Assembly: GCA_024516155.1 (NCBI GenBank)
Contig: JAJJXM010000001.1
Coordinates: 248,001 to 312,000, forward strand
Direction: 5' to 3'
Length of the DNA: 64,000 nt
Source of the DNA: Pyronema omphalodes
Lineage: Eukaryota; Ascomycota; Pezizomycetes; Pezizales; Pyronemataceae
The position numbers and the translations under genes are program-made. Shown one piece after another: positions 42,794 through 54,518 of the stretch. Positions within the stretch are counted from its first letter, which is position 1, and each line of letters opens with the position of its first letter. Below the pieces are notes generated by a model, which did no database searches, had not been told where the DNA came from, and worked only from the letters and a program-made list of their open reading frames with translations.

Positions 42794-45700
42794 ATGCGAT
42801 TAACAGCATCGTGGATCAGATTGTTGCTCCAGCTTAGCACATGGGAGCTCGCCCTTGCCGCTTCACCCCCGCTACTTCGTCCTCGAGACTACCAGTCCAA
42901 GGAATACTATGCCTTGCAGCTACAGCCGAGCGCCCGCCCGGAGGAGATAGCGGAACATCTTGGACTACAGTTTGAGGGGCAGATTGGTCAATTAAACGAC
43001 CATTACTTATTCTCTGGTCCAAAAACCGACGAGGATGTTGTGCACGAATTCCGCCGGAGGAGAAAGCGTGACTCCTCCGGGGTGGACGCGAATGACTTGA
43101 TTATTTTCTCGGAAAAGCAGAAGCCCAAAAAGCTCGAAAAGCGCACTGTTATTCCGCCGCCTCCACCGCATCTCAAGGAAAAGCGCCAATTTTGGGGTGG
43201 AATGAGATCCGATCAGAACTTGCTACAAGGAATGATGGATGTTGCTCAGAAGCTCGATATTCATGATCCAATTTTCCTGGAGCAATGGCATTTGATGAAC
43301 ACTGTTGATAAGGGACATGATGTCAATGTTACTGGCCTGTGGTTGGAGGGAATTACTGGGCACAATGCGACTGTTGCCATTGTTGACGACGGTTTAGATA
43401 TGTACAGTCAGGACCTTAAGGACAATTACGTAGGAGCTCCATTTTGGGTATTTCCACAGTGCTAACTGATTTCTAGTTTGCGGAAGGTTCTTATGATTTT
43501 AACGATCATGTAGCGGAGCCCAGACCTCGCTTATCTGACGACAGACACGGAACTCGTTGCGCAGGAGAGATCGCAGCCGTACGAAATGACGTTTGTGGTG
43601 TTGGAGTTGCATACGACGCCAAGGTTGCCGGAATCCGAATTCTTTCCAAGCAAATTTCGGATGCCGACGAAGCTATTGCGCTCAACTATGCGTATCAACA
43701 AAACCAAATCTACTCCTGCAGTTGGGGACCACCTGACGATGGACGCTCCATGGAAGCTCCTGGTATTCTCATCAAGAAAGCTATCCTAAAAGGTATCAAC
43801 GAGGGCCGAGACGGCAAAGGCAGCATCTTTGTATTCGCCTCTGGAAACGGTGCAGCAAGTGGTGATAACTGTAACTTTGACGGTTACACCAACAGTATTT
43901 ACTCCATTACTGTTGGTGCCATTGACCGTAAAGGACAGCACCCTTACTACTCTGAACATTGTTCCGCCCAAATGGTTGTTACCTACAGTTCTGGAAGCGG
44001 TGATGCTATTCATACTACTGACGTCGGAACAAATCAATGCTACAGTGGCCATGGTGGTACCTCCGCCGCTGCACCTCTTGCGGCTGGAATCTTTGCCCTG
44101 GTTCTTTCTGTCCGCCCGGAACTCACCTGGAGAGATATGCAGTACCTCGCCAAAGATACGGCAGTAGTTTTCAATGAAGACGACGGACTTTGGGAAAAGA
44201 CCGCTTCTGGACAGCTTTTCAGCCACCGCTACGGTTTTGGTAAACTAGATGCATATGCCATCGTGCAAGCCGCAAAGGAATTCAAGCAAGTGAAGCCCCA
44301 AGCTTGGTACAAGTCCCCCGTTCTCTCAGTAAACCACGAGATTCCCCAGGGAGCTGGAGGGTTGAAGAGTGAATTCAAGGTCACAAAGGAGATGCTCCAA
44401 AAGGCCAATTTGGAGCGTATTGAACATGTACAGGTTCACATGAATGCCAAACACGGCCGTCGTGGAGACATGAGTGTTGATCTTATCTCACCCGAAGGAA
44501 TCATAAGTCACATTGCTACTCGTCGAGACCAGGACTCCAGCACTGCAGGATACAAGGACTGGAATTTCATGTCTGTGAAGCACTGGTAAGTTTTACCCTT
44601 CAAATCACCAGAGTCTAGAATCCTAACTTTAGATTTCATCCAGGGGTGAATCTGGAGTTGGAACCTGGTCTGTCATCGTCCGTGACACCCGCGAAAACCA
44701 ATACAACGGAACCCTCGTGGACTGGAGTTTAATTCTCTGGGGAGAAGCCATCAACGCCGAAGTGGCCGAGCTTCACCCACTACCTGGGGAGGAGGGACAG
44801 CAGAAGGCTAAACCCAGACCTACTACTACTGCAGATGCTGCCACTACCATGTTGCCGAGTACTCACCCTGCAGACCATTCGGAAGCCACTGGAAATCCTG
44901 CAGACCACCCAAACAGACCGGTAAACTCAAAGCCGACCAGTGATTCTAACAAGACGAATGAAGGTTGGTTTTTCTCTGCCCCTACCCGTGTTCTTGTGTC
45001 TTTCGTCATTGCCTGCCATTTTGCTTGCTATTTTGTGTGAGATCCCTTGACACGGATTCACTATGCTGTATGATGAGTATTACTGTAGCATTCCCTTGAG
45101 GAATTTGCCTTTTTTGGTTGCATTGAGTAAAGGCTTGACAAAGTCTAGCAAAGCTGGACATAGTTATAAGCCTGAAAAAAACCAATGCTCTGTCTTACGA
45201 GCAAAAACATAATATGAAAAAACAAAAAGAAAATAATAAACATGACTACAAAATATCCTTATTTTTTCCTTCTTTTTATTTGTTTCTTTTTTGTTATCCC
45301 CCAGTATCTGGCTTTCCTTACACCATCACGGATACCTACATTCTGAACCCCCTCTACCCGGTTCCCGTACCCATCACTGCCAGCACCCGCATTTTTCTTT
45401 CCTCATCCCTTCCCTTCTTTCCTTCGTCATCAAATAATCCCCTCGTACCTTTCAACCCTATCTCAACCTCCCGCTAACTCCCCTCTAGACACCCCGACAA
45501 CCGAAGCCCCCGACCTCGACTCGACAACCGACAGCGCCTCCTACCTCCCCTCCTTCCTACCAACCTTCGGAGTTTCCGCCGCCACGCAAGCCTGGATCTA
45601 CGCCTCCCTCGTCCTAATCTCTCTCTTCATCTTCGGCTTCTCCTTCTACGTGATTAAGCAGCGTCGCAAAGCTCGTGCCGCGCGACTTGCAGCTAGTGGA

Positions 45701-45982
45701 ATGGACTATGAATTTGAAGCTCTAGATGGTGATGATGATGAGGAAGGCGCGGCTACGGGTCCTGTGGCGAATACGGCGGCTGGAAATGCGGCCGCCGGTA
45801 AAGGTGGGAATAGAAAGGCGAGGGATCTTTATGATGCGTTTGGGGCTAGTGATTCCGAGGGTATGTTTAGTGATGATGAGGAAGAGGAGAGAAGGGAAAG
45901 GGATAGACAGAGGGGGGTTGATGAGAGTTCGAGGGTTGGAGAGGAGGGTAGGGGGTTGCTTGGAAGGGGGGAAAGGAGTTAG
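42794..45982 (+). CDS. KEX2: Kexin-type proprotein convertase
   Basis: Four exons, 42794-43429, 43477-44585, 44644-44963 and 45489-45982, encode 852 aa, all in phase. A signal peptide (about 1-22) and a propeptide ending at the dibasic sites KLEKR and LKEKR precede the subtilisin-like domain. The catalytic triad is Asp198 (VAIVDDGLD), His236 (DRHGTRCAGE) and Ser408 (GHGGTSAAAP), with oxyanion Asn336 (SGNGA). The P (homoB) domain runs about 450-600 (MSVDLISPEGIISHI, GTWSVIVRDT). A Ser/Thr/Pro linker, one TM helix (WIYASLVLISLFIFGFSFYV) and an acidic cytosolic tail with DYEFEALDGDD follow. It cleaves after Lys-Arg in the late Golgi. The last intron is unusually long (525 nt, GTTGGT donor, GCTAAC...CTCTAG). 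Reading into it instead gives a stop at 45038-45040 after a hydrophobic tail. Confidence 0.94.
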
Positions 45983-46442
45983 AGTTAGGGGTATATAGGA
46001 TTTTTATAATGATGGGGATTTGGCGGAGAGGGGTGGCCGCCGGGAGGGGGGGGGGGGGGTGGAAGGCGTGAAGGGGATACGTTAGAAACTTGAAGAAAAT
46101 GGGTAGTAATTATTGATTTAAAGAGTAAATAGATCAAAATAAAGATTCAACAGGAAAAAAGGCAATGATTTTTTTATAGAACATGGACCTTAGCTATGAC
46201 GGTTTTGGGGTTCTGTCTTTAAACCATTTTATATATGCTTTTTTCCTTTTTCCTTTCTTTTTTTTTCATGCTTTTCTACGTATAAATTTCTGTTTCTTTT
46301 CCGGTTTCTCTTGGTTTTTTCTTTGCTCTTTTCTCTTTTTTCCTCCTTTTTTTTTTTTTTTTTTTTTCATTTCTTTTTTTTTCCTGATCCCACAATCCCA
46401 CAATCCCACAATCGAATGATGGATGATGGATGATGAACGATG

Positions 46443-46473
<31 letters not shown>

Positions 46474-47297
46474 AATTAAAAACTTTACATACATAACCAC
46501 AGTAAACGATATGACATAACGAAGCTGAACCTAAAACTCGGAACTGTAATCAACCCTCTTTTTTTTCTACTCATTGTCCAAAGCATGGAAGCATGAAATC
46601 AGGAAGGCAAGGAAGCAGAAAAGTAGTAATGATATGTACATACGTCATTTCTAGTCTCTAGGTTCCGGCCGAGTTCACAGTGCTTGGTGCTTGGTGCTTG
46701 GTGCTTGGTGCTTGGTGCTTGGTGCTTGGTGCTTGGTGCTTGGTGGTATATAGTTCGTGGTTCGTGGTTCGTGGTTCGTATTATATGAATTTCATCTGCT
46801 ATAAAAAAGATAATATATATGTGGTTGATGATAAGGCAGTGACTTTTCGAACCGGGGGTAGCATTTGAAGCGGTAGTAGTGTTACCATTTGTGTATTCGA
46901 ACTTGAATATATCATATCATATCATACCAATATCAGTCAAAAAAAAAAGATATCTATGATTGCGATGAACTGATACTACAAATTCAAGGCTATACACTCA
47001 AAGTCTCAGACGGTAAGTAATAGCTTTCACAGAAGAAAAAAAAAATTGACTTGATGTTCTGCTCGGTATAAAGTGCATATTTAGATTATCCCGAAACCAA
47101 CAGGTATCGCTAATTTTTCCAGTACATTCCTCTCACCCACCTACTTCCCGAATCCCGCTATAACAAATAGGTATATACAATGATTTTTCCCCATGATAAT
47201 CCCACCATCGGCATAAAACTTCATTTCAATCTCAGTCCTAATCTCAATCTAACCCTACTTTGCGTATCCATTCTCCATTTCAGCAGTTATCCAACTT
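45983..47297. other. Convergent intergenic KEX2 / CWC22
   Basis: No gene supported. It holds a poly-G tract near 46047-46059, T-rich sequence (46230-46385), GATGAATGAT-like repeats (46415-46470) and a 7-bp GTGCTTG array (46677-46745). Confidence 0.5.
46677..46745. repeat. 7-bp minisatellite (GTGCTTG)n
   Basis: About nine tandem copies, followed by three copies of TTCGTGG. Confidence 0.93.
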
Positions 47298-49852
47298 CTA
47301 CCTCTTAACAGGCGTCCTACTAACACTCCTACTATCACTCCTATCCCTTCTTCTCGGCGGGGTACGCGATCTCCTCACAGGACTTCTATCCCTAGCCGTA
47401 GTAGGACGAGCCGCTCTACCCACCTTCGCAGGTTTCCTACTCCTAGACCTACTTCTAGAAGAAGAATAACTCCTACTCCTACTCCTAGAATAACTTTTCC
47501 CACCCCTAGAACGACTTCTGGAGGAGCTATAACTTCTTGCTCGTTTACGGCCTCTGTCATCAGGGCTGCGGGATCTGGATCTAGAAACTGAGCGCGAGTA
47601 ACTTCTACTACGGGATCTGGAGATGGAGCGGGTGTAGCTTCTGCCACGTCTGCTGCCACGAGCGACGGGGCTTCGGGAGCGGGAGTAGGAGCGGGATCGG
47701 GATCTGGATCGAGATCGAGACCGGGAACGAGAGTCGGAACGGGTATGAGAGCGACTTCTGTCACGGCCACCGCGAGATCTACTGCGGCTGCGGCTACGGC
47801 TTCGGCTTCTGCTTCGGCTTCGAGATCCAGAACGAGTGCTGCGAGATGAGTAGCTGGAGTAGCTGCTGACGGATTCGGAGTCGGATTCCTCGGCGGCCTT
47901 TGCGGCGGCGGCGGCTTCCAATGCTGCCTGCTGTTGAGCAACACTGGCTTGGAGGTGCTGCCGCATATCCTCGGTGATCGGACCCATGCCGATGGAGGTG
48001 AAGTAGTTGATGGAGAATCGAGTATTGCGTGGGTTGTCTTTGGGGAAGATACCGAGGTATGCTTCTTGTAGATAAGGATCCTTAAGTCTGGTTGTGAGTT
48101 TCTTCATTCCCATCTCCTCTGCAAGATCTTGGAAGAGGATCTTAATGAAGATACGGGAAGAAGCGGTGGTTTCTTCTTCATTCAGATGAATAATTGAAAA
48201 GACGTGCCAACCGATGGCATCAGATGCCAACATGTGTCCAAAGAATTTAGCAATGTTACGCAGGCGGTTTGTTTCGTAACGGTGGATGGTTTCGTAGTAA
48301 GTGCGGAAGCTATTTTCGAAGAGCTCGGTCCATAGCCGGTTAAGTTTCGCGAAACGTTCACCGATAAGGCCGAAGAATTTCAGGTAAGTGCGCTCTTGTG
48401 AACAGCATTCGATTACCATGGAGCAGAGCTCGGGTTCTTGGCCAGGGGGGAGAGTGATCTTATCGTTATTTAGCATGGATATGAAGTTACGGGAATTAGG
48501 AAACTGACCTTCATCAACTTGTGACAACATTCTTCAAAGTCTACAGAGGACATAATTGTGAGGTAGATTGTTCGTCGGAGGTTGACAAGGTTGGTATTAG
48601 ATTGGTCCTGGATTTCAAGACGCTTCTCCTCCTGCTTTTCTTCGGTTTCTTCCTCGTCACTGCTATCGTCTTCGTCATCTCCATCTTCGTCGTCGCTTCC
48701 TTCACCGAGAATCTCGGCTTTGGTCTTTGCGTATAATGCCTCGTGCTCCTCGAAGTTGGGGTCGTATTTGAAGACATTTAAACCATCTTGGACTTCAATT
48801 TCGTCGTCAAGGTCGATTCTGTGGGTAATCTGGTCCTCCTCCTCTACCAAGTCGAGTTCCTCCTTGATTGGCGGGTTGTCCTTGTACTTCTCCTTCCGCA
48901 CCTGGAACAACACCTCGATCATGTACTGTACACGCTTGTCGATATTGGCCTCATGGAGGATAGTTCGGAGCTGTTCAAACACGGCATTATTGGCTCTTGG
49001 TGACATTTCTTCAAGATGCGCTCCAACTTCTCTGATCAATCCAACGGCGATTTCAACAGAGTCATCGGTGGGCTTGTTCAACAACATGATTAAAATTTGA
49101 ATAACCAGAATCTCATTTGAAACCTGTTGATTGCAGAGATGCGCAATGAATGTAGAACTACTCAAACACACCGCCTTATCATTCCGCTTGTATGCCTTCC
49201 GGAACTGTAACACAAGGCGGCTGAGAAGAAGCTCTCCGACTTGGGGAAGTTTAGTATTAACGATGGCCGTCATAGCGGCGTAAATCGGGGTAAATGGTAG
49301 CGATGCAGCCTGGGCCTTCATGATAGAACGACAGTACAATCCTCTTCCACGGATGAGGTTCTCTCCAAAGAGCTCGGGTACAATGTGCTTAATATTCGAA
49401 GTGTTGACCTTGTTAACCAGACCGTTGATACTCTTCTTTAGTGCTTCCCAGGCCATTCTTTGATACTCTTTCGAGGATTTATCCGTGATTTGAGCCTGTA
49501 ATGCCCTCAAACGCGCAGGAGGAATGTAGGTTCCACCAGACCTCATATTTTGAAGCTTCTCAAACTCTGCCTTCGCGTCGAATTTTGGCTTTTCAGCTTC
49601 CTTCTCTGGTTTCTCTGCTTCCGCTAGGCGCCTAGAAAGCGGACTATCACTCTCTCCGGCGCGTGGTGAGTCAGCATCAGGAAATCGGGGACCTGGACCA
49701 TCGCGAGCTGAACCTCTGGGAGGAGAACGGTGTCGACGTGGTGACGGGGACCGCGAGGATGGAGATCGCTTCCGTTTTGTCGAGCTTGGGGGCGCAGGAG
49801 AGGGAATCCGAACAACGGATTGGACAATAACTTCCGGCTCTTGGTCCGACAT
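47298..49852 (-). CDS. CWC22: Pre-mRNA-splicing factor CWC22
   Basis: Two exons, 49852-48509 and 48458-47298, encode 834 aa. The 50-nt intron is in phase 0 and joins [19 protein letters not shown]. The N-terminus is Ser/Pro/Arg-rich. The MIF4G domain lies at about 110-300 ([54 protein letters not shown]). An acidic linker (about 375-415) and an MA3 domain (about 430-560; [33 protein letters not shown]) follow. The C-terminal about 200 residues are a long Arg/Ser domain. CWC22 joins the Bact spliceosome and is needed for Prp2-driven activation; in organisms with an exon junction complex it recruits eIF4A3. The RS tail is much longer than in yeast and resembles metazoan CWC22. The start at 49852 ([14 protein letters not shown]) was chosen over an upstream in-frame Met at 50116. 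Confidence 0.95.
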
Positions 49853-50761
49853 TTCGCACGGAGGCGCAAAGAATGACGAGAGTTCGGAATTAGGGGTGTG
49901 CCGTACGCTGGTGTAGGAAGAAGTAGGGGCTTCTGTTGAGAATTTGTGGTGTTGGTGACGCGACGTTGGCAGATGGCAAGGCGAGGCCGAAATACCAGAC
50001 GTGCACGATACGCTAGTGGCTTGGCTGATGCTCCATGTCATCTTCTGTTTTCGAAACACGACACTTTCGAAGAAAACAATTGTGACAACATGTTTAGATT
50101 CCTCGTCAGTGTTCAAAGCTAGCTTTTTATAAATTTTTTGATATGGAATTTTTATCGAAATATCCTATATTAACACTTTATTCAAGAGATTGATTGTGAA
50201 TATCGACGTCATGATAGCTATCATGAAAAGCGGAAGTAAAAATTCCTAATGTCGTAAAAATATTTGATGAAAATTTTAATAAGTTCTTGATATCGAGTAT
50301 ATTCATCTGTATTTCTCGCTCAAGCAAGGGGACTATCACCCAGCTTGTTTACCATCAGCAGGACACTCAATAGGATTTTTCTTTCTAAACAATGGCGTCG
50401 AGGGGGACACAGCGGGAAAAGAAAGCCTTGTTTCTATCGTTCACTCGCCTAATATCTCATGCGCAGTTGCTTTTTCTACGGAGAACTCTCTGCTAATTTT
50501 GCCAAATCATGTATGACTCACACATTTCTTCACAAAAGCGACGGACACATTGCTTAAGTCGATGTTAGTTCATTCTAAGTACATGAGGATAGTTATAGAG
50601 TTGCCTGTGTAGATTAACATTAGATACGGGCTCTCGTTTACAATAATGACTCACTTAATGGATATTTAAAGGCGGTATCCTCGTCAACTATGAATATTAC
50701 CATCAGAAGGATACCATCAGAAGGATACCACAAAAAACACCCAAATTCTCAGATCTTCACG
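49853..50761. other. Divergent intergenic region CWC22 / RidA-like
   Basis: AT-rich. The first about 260 bp continue the CWC22 frame upstream and are taken as its leader. No additional gene is seen. Confidence 0.4.
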
Positions 50762-51151
50762 ATGTCGACGTCAGCCTTCAAAACCGGTAATCCATACGAA
50801 GCATTGTTTGGCTATAGTCGTGCCGTCCGACGCGGAAACCTGATTTACGTTTCCGGAACAACCTCCCTTAGTCCTGTTGCACCGTTCGATATCCAATTCC
50901 CGGGAGATGCTTATCACCAAACAATAACTGCATTAGAAGAGAGCATAAGGGCAATTGAAGGCCTCGGAGGATGGATGCAAAACATTGCGAGGATTAAGCT
51001 GTTTGTTGGCCGGCAAGAAGATTGTGATAGTGTTGGGCGGGCTATGGCGAAGGTCATGAATGGTCAGTCATTTGCAGCAACTATGATTGTAGGAGCAAGC
51101 TTTGTGAGACATGAGATGTTGGTGGAAGTTGAGATGGATGCAATTTTGTAA
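50762..51151 (+). CDS. RidA/YjgF-family protein
   Basis: A single-exon ORF of 129 aa from MSTSAFKTGNPYEALFGYSR. An upstream in-frame Met at 50690 adds 24 residues with poor similarity. Family features: GYSRAVRRGNLIYVSGTT near the N-terminus, ALEESIRAIEGLGG, NIARIKLFVGRQED and the C-terminal strand MLVEVEMDAIL. RidA proteins are trimeric; classical members deaminate reactive enamine/imine intermediates of PLP enzymes. The usual catalytic Arg of the R-X-X-VE(V/I)EA motif is not clearly present here (RHEMLVEVEM has Arg a few residues earlier), so the substrate and activity are uncertain. Length is normal for the family. Confidence 0.85.
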   Translation: MSTSAFKTGNPYEALFGYSRAVRRGNLIYVSGTTSLSPVAPFDIQFPGDAYHQTITALEESIRAIEGLGGWMQNIARIKLFVGRQEDCDSVGRAMAKVMNGQSFAATMIVGASFVRHEMLVEVEMDAIL

Positions 51152-51691
51152 TATTTCTCTTCATCAACGAAAGAATACCGTCAAATTTATAAAATATCTA
51201 CGCACAAAATATCACTCGTCTTTCCAAGTTTGGTATATATGTATGTCATTTCAGAACAACTCATGACAGCTAAGTATCCCAACTTCGATAGCTTCAAATT
51301 AAATGTGCATGATTCGAAATTCGCTCAAATTTTACCAATAGTATTCTTTGTGTATCCGATCAGCTTCTCATCGATTGGCGGTGTCTCCAGCAACCGGCGC
51401 GTACTGAACCTGTTTTTCGAGCTAACCCACACCACGCTACCCCGTGGTTTCGCAGCGCCGACGCTATCCTCGAGGTTATCTCGCCAACTCGCCGTGTATC
51501 TTGAATCCTAACCTACAACTCTCCACACGAAACCTAACACCTACACAACCTGCTCACACGACCAACACCCGAAAAGACTCACCGGTCAGAAGTTCTACAT
51601 AAGCCGAGTGCTAGTCGAAGAAATTCCCCACCAAAAATTGCCACGGAAAGCAGCCAAAGCTCCTCCTTGCTTAACCACATTCCGACCCTAT
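51152..51691. other. Intergenic
   Basis: Short region between two plus-strand genes. No gene is seen. Confidence 0.4.
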
Positions 51692-53157
51692 ATGCAACGC
51701 CCACACAACGAAGGCGAATCATCAGCATGGAGACATGACGGACAACGCATTCCCCCGCTAGTCGCATCACAGTCTACAAGAAGCACACAATCTATAAGCT
51801 CTGCAGAGCACCCGGTCGGTCATGAAATTCCCCACGAGCCCGGAGTCAGTCCGAAAATCTCGGAAAACAGCCACTGCCACATGGATATTGCCACCATGGA
51901 TCGCGAAGAACTTCAGGTATGTACCACCGCCATAATGTATGGAAACCCCCTGGCTAACCATAGCTGTGCCTCTAGGATGCTGTAGTACGAGCCTACCTTC
52001 GCCTCAGCCGAAAAGAGATGATGCTCCTACTCAGCCTCCGCTCTCTACATGCCTGCGGCGATGATCACCAACTCGCCTTCACCCTCGCTGTCTATGATCT
52101 TGCCCACCGTACCGATCTCAATGCTCCACGTCTACATACACCTCCACCTACCGAAGAATTCTCCTCTCCGCAGCTAACCACTTCCATCCACTCCATCGAC
52201 TCGCTCGGCCATTCCGACGCCCTTTCCGAAACCTCCGTCCCACATCCCGCACATGCACATCTACCTACACTTCCACCTGAGCTATGGGCAGATATATTTG
52301 AATTTGTTGATGACTGGGAGCTTGCCACAGCATTAGGGGTACATACGAACCTTCGTCCCACCCAAGACTGGGAAAAATGTGCAACCGCTCTTGACCGAGT
52401 GTTACTATCCGGAAGCGTTTCACACACATCTTCCTTCCTTGCTCGGCATCCCACTCAGAAGTTTACCAAATTCGGTGCAAAAGCTTTGATCCGGTTTTCA
52501 TATGTCGACTTACTCACCTTACTACGGACTTATCGACCTATGGAGTTCTCGGCTGTGTTTTCAGAAAATTCGTGCCAAATTCCGGTCCTAGCTTCTAGGT
52601 TCGGTCAAACTCAGGTCCTGAACTGGTGGTTGAAAGCTTCGGATCCGAAACTTGATGATAATCCGCTCCCCCGGGACTACAACTCCGAACCCCTTGACGA
52701 AGCGTCAAGGAAGGGTCATATACATGTATTACAGTGGTGGAAATCCTCTGGGTTGCCTTTGAAATATGGACTGGTGATGGATGTCGCCAGTGCCGCTGGG
52801 CAAATCCAGGTACTGGAATGGTGGAAGAGCTCTAACCTCCCGTTGGAATACGATGCAAATGCTCTTAAATGCGCTAGTTATCGTGGTCAGGTCGGGGTAT
52901 TGGAATGGTGGAAGCAATCCGGTCTAAAGTTGATATACGACCAGGAGATCCTGACTGAAGCGACAAAGTTCAATCGAGTCGAGGTATTAGAATGGTGGAA
53001 GAAATCAGGGCTGACAGTTCAGTATTTATTGATGGATATTGAGGCCGCATTAGAAGATGCAATTGGAGGAGGAAAGGAAGCGATGGAATGGTGGACTAGA
53101 CAGGGTGTTCGATTTGATGTGACTGTCAGAGAATGGATGGAGTGTAAGGTTTTGTAG
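51692..53157 (+). CDS. F-box-like protein with WWK ankyrin-like repeats
   Basis: Two exons, 51692-51916 and 51976-53157, encode 468 aa. The phase-0 intron has a GTATGT donor, GCTAACC branch and CTCTAG acceptor. ATG 51692 was chosen because the upstream extension of the frame has only a GTG. An F-box-like segment (LPTLPPELWADIFEFVDD) sits near residue 170. The C-terminal half has six repeats of the type VLxWWKxSGL (ILNWW-like, VLQWWKSSGL, VLEWWKSSNL, VLEWWKQSGL, VLEWWKKSGL, AMEWWTRQGV) about 30 residues apart, spaced like ankyrin repeats (AS..G...VLEWW). Such repeats are known in fungal and protist proteins of unknown function. Substrate recruitment to an SCF ubiquitin ligase is a plausible inference. 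Confidence 0.75.
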
Positions 53158-54518
53158 CATCACCGCCCTTTTTACGATACGCTTTTGTTGTAGTTTCCGT
53201 GTTGTAGTTGCATGCGTCCTTTTTCATTAGGAGTTTGGTGTTAGGGGTTTTCTTATGTGCTTTTTTTCGGTATACCCCATAGCAATATTTTTGAATAACG
53301 TAGTAGTATTTTTTTTTAATAATGGGCATGGTTGCGGTTATGTACTGAGACTGCTGAGGGGGGATACACACGTAGGTACTACTAAAATTGTTCTTGAGCA
53401 AAGCGAGGTTAGAATGAAAATGGGGTGGAAGGGGAGAAATAAGATGGTGGTAGCTTATACGTTTCTGAGATCTGCTACCATAGTTTGATGGGGCCTCGAA
53501 ACAAAAACTGAGATCTTAAATAAAACTTAAAATTTTATCATATCGATACCTAGTTTTCTGCGACATATATGCAAGTCTTTATAAGCTTCTGCAAGGTTTG
53601 AAGTTGTCGGATTACTTTTCCCAAGGGGCACCAAGGCAGATCATATTTCTAGAAAACAAATGGAACGAAGCGAATATCCATGACGCCCATGTGAAGATCA
53701 TAGATGGATAAGTAATCGTTAATTCATCTAGCTTCCTCATCCCTTCGCTACCAGAAAAGTCAGATTCGCCAGGCAAGCCAGGATCGATCTAAGCGCAATC
53801 GATATCATAAGTTTTACGATCAGCGAAAATCACGAGCGAAGAAAACCAAGACATAACCAGGGCAAAAGCCCTAAACCCTTAATTATCCCCTAAAACTGGT
53901 CGTTCCCCTCTGTCGTCCATCCGAAGACGGAAGACAGCGTACTAAACAGAGCCTAAGAAAATACAAACTAAGAGTATGTACAAACAGAAAATACAAAAAG
54001 TAAGTGAAGTACATCGTAGGTATCGACACCCAATTTAAACCCGCAGCAAACTCCGGGGAAAATTCTTGTCGTTTCCAACCCTGTAAACTCATTACTGACA
54101 AAAAAGATGATATCGCCATGTGCCACCAAGATGCCGTAAAAAGATGCAAGTAAAGGATCCATCCAAAGAAAACAAAATGCTCCCAATAGAAAAAAAAGCA
54201 ATCCTAAATGCGCAAGATTCCAAGGACGCCGGAAAGAGGGCCCGTAAAGGAACTAGAGGGAAATTGACAAGCTCTAGAAAGTAGTAGTGACCAACGCTGC
54301 GCAATTATTGCAAAAGGAAAAAAACAGAAATAACAGTAATGGGACCAATCCGAATCCGTAAAGAAAAGTAGTGAAAATGCCGGACCCGTAAACACCTGAC
54401 GATGCCGAAAACGCCACCCGTAAAAGCAGTAAAGCAGAACCTGAACCCGAACACCATTCTAACGCCAACCAACACCTCCATCCGGTACCATGCGTTCTTC
54501 TTCTTCTTCGCTGACTCA
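53158..54518. other. Intergenic between convergent genes
   Basis: No gene supported. The minus-strand ORFs between 53883 and 54577 are overlapping, hydrophobic and lack similarity; they lie in the 3' region of the next gene. Confidence 0.45.

Noticed and set aside
42794..45040. KEX2 as a three-exon gene ending at 45040
   Set aside because: Would lack the family's TM helix and acidic tail, which are encoded in phase at 45489-45982; kept only as a possible alternative form.
47375..47944. 189-codon ORF within CWC22
   Set aside because: Shadow of the RS-domain coding region in another frame.
52092..52454. 120-codon minus-strand ORF
   Set aside because: Antisense to the F-box gene; no independent support.
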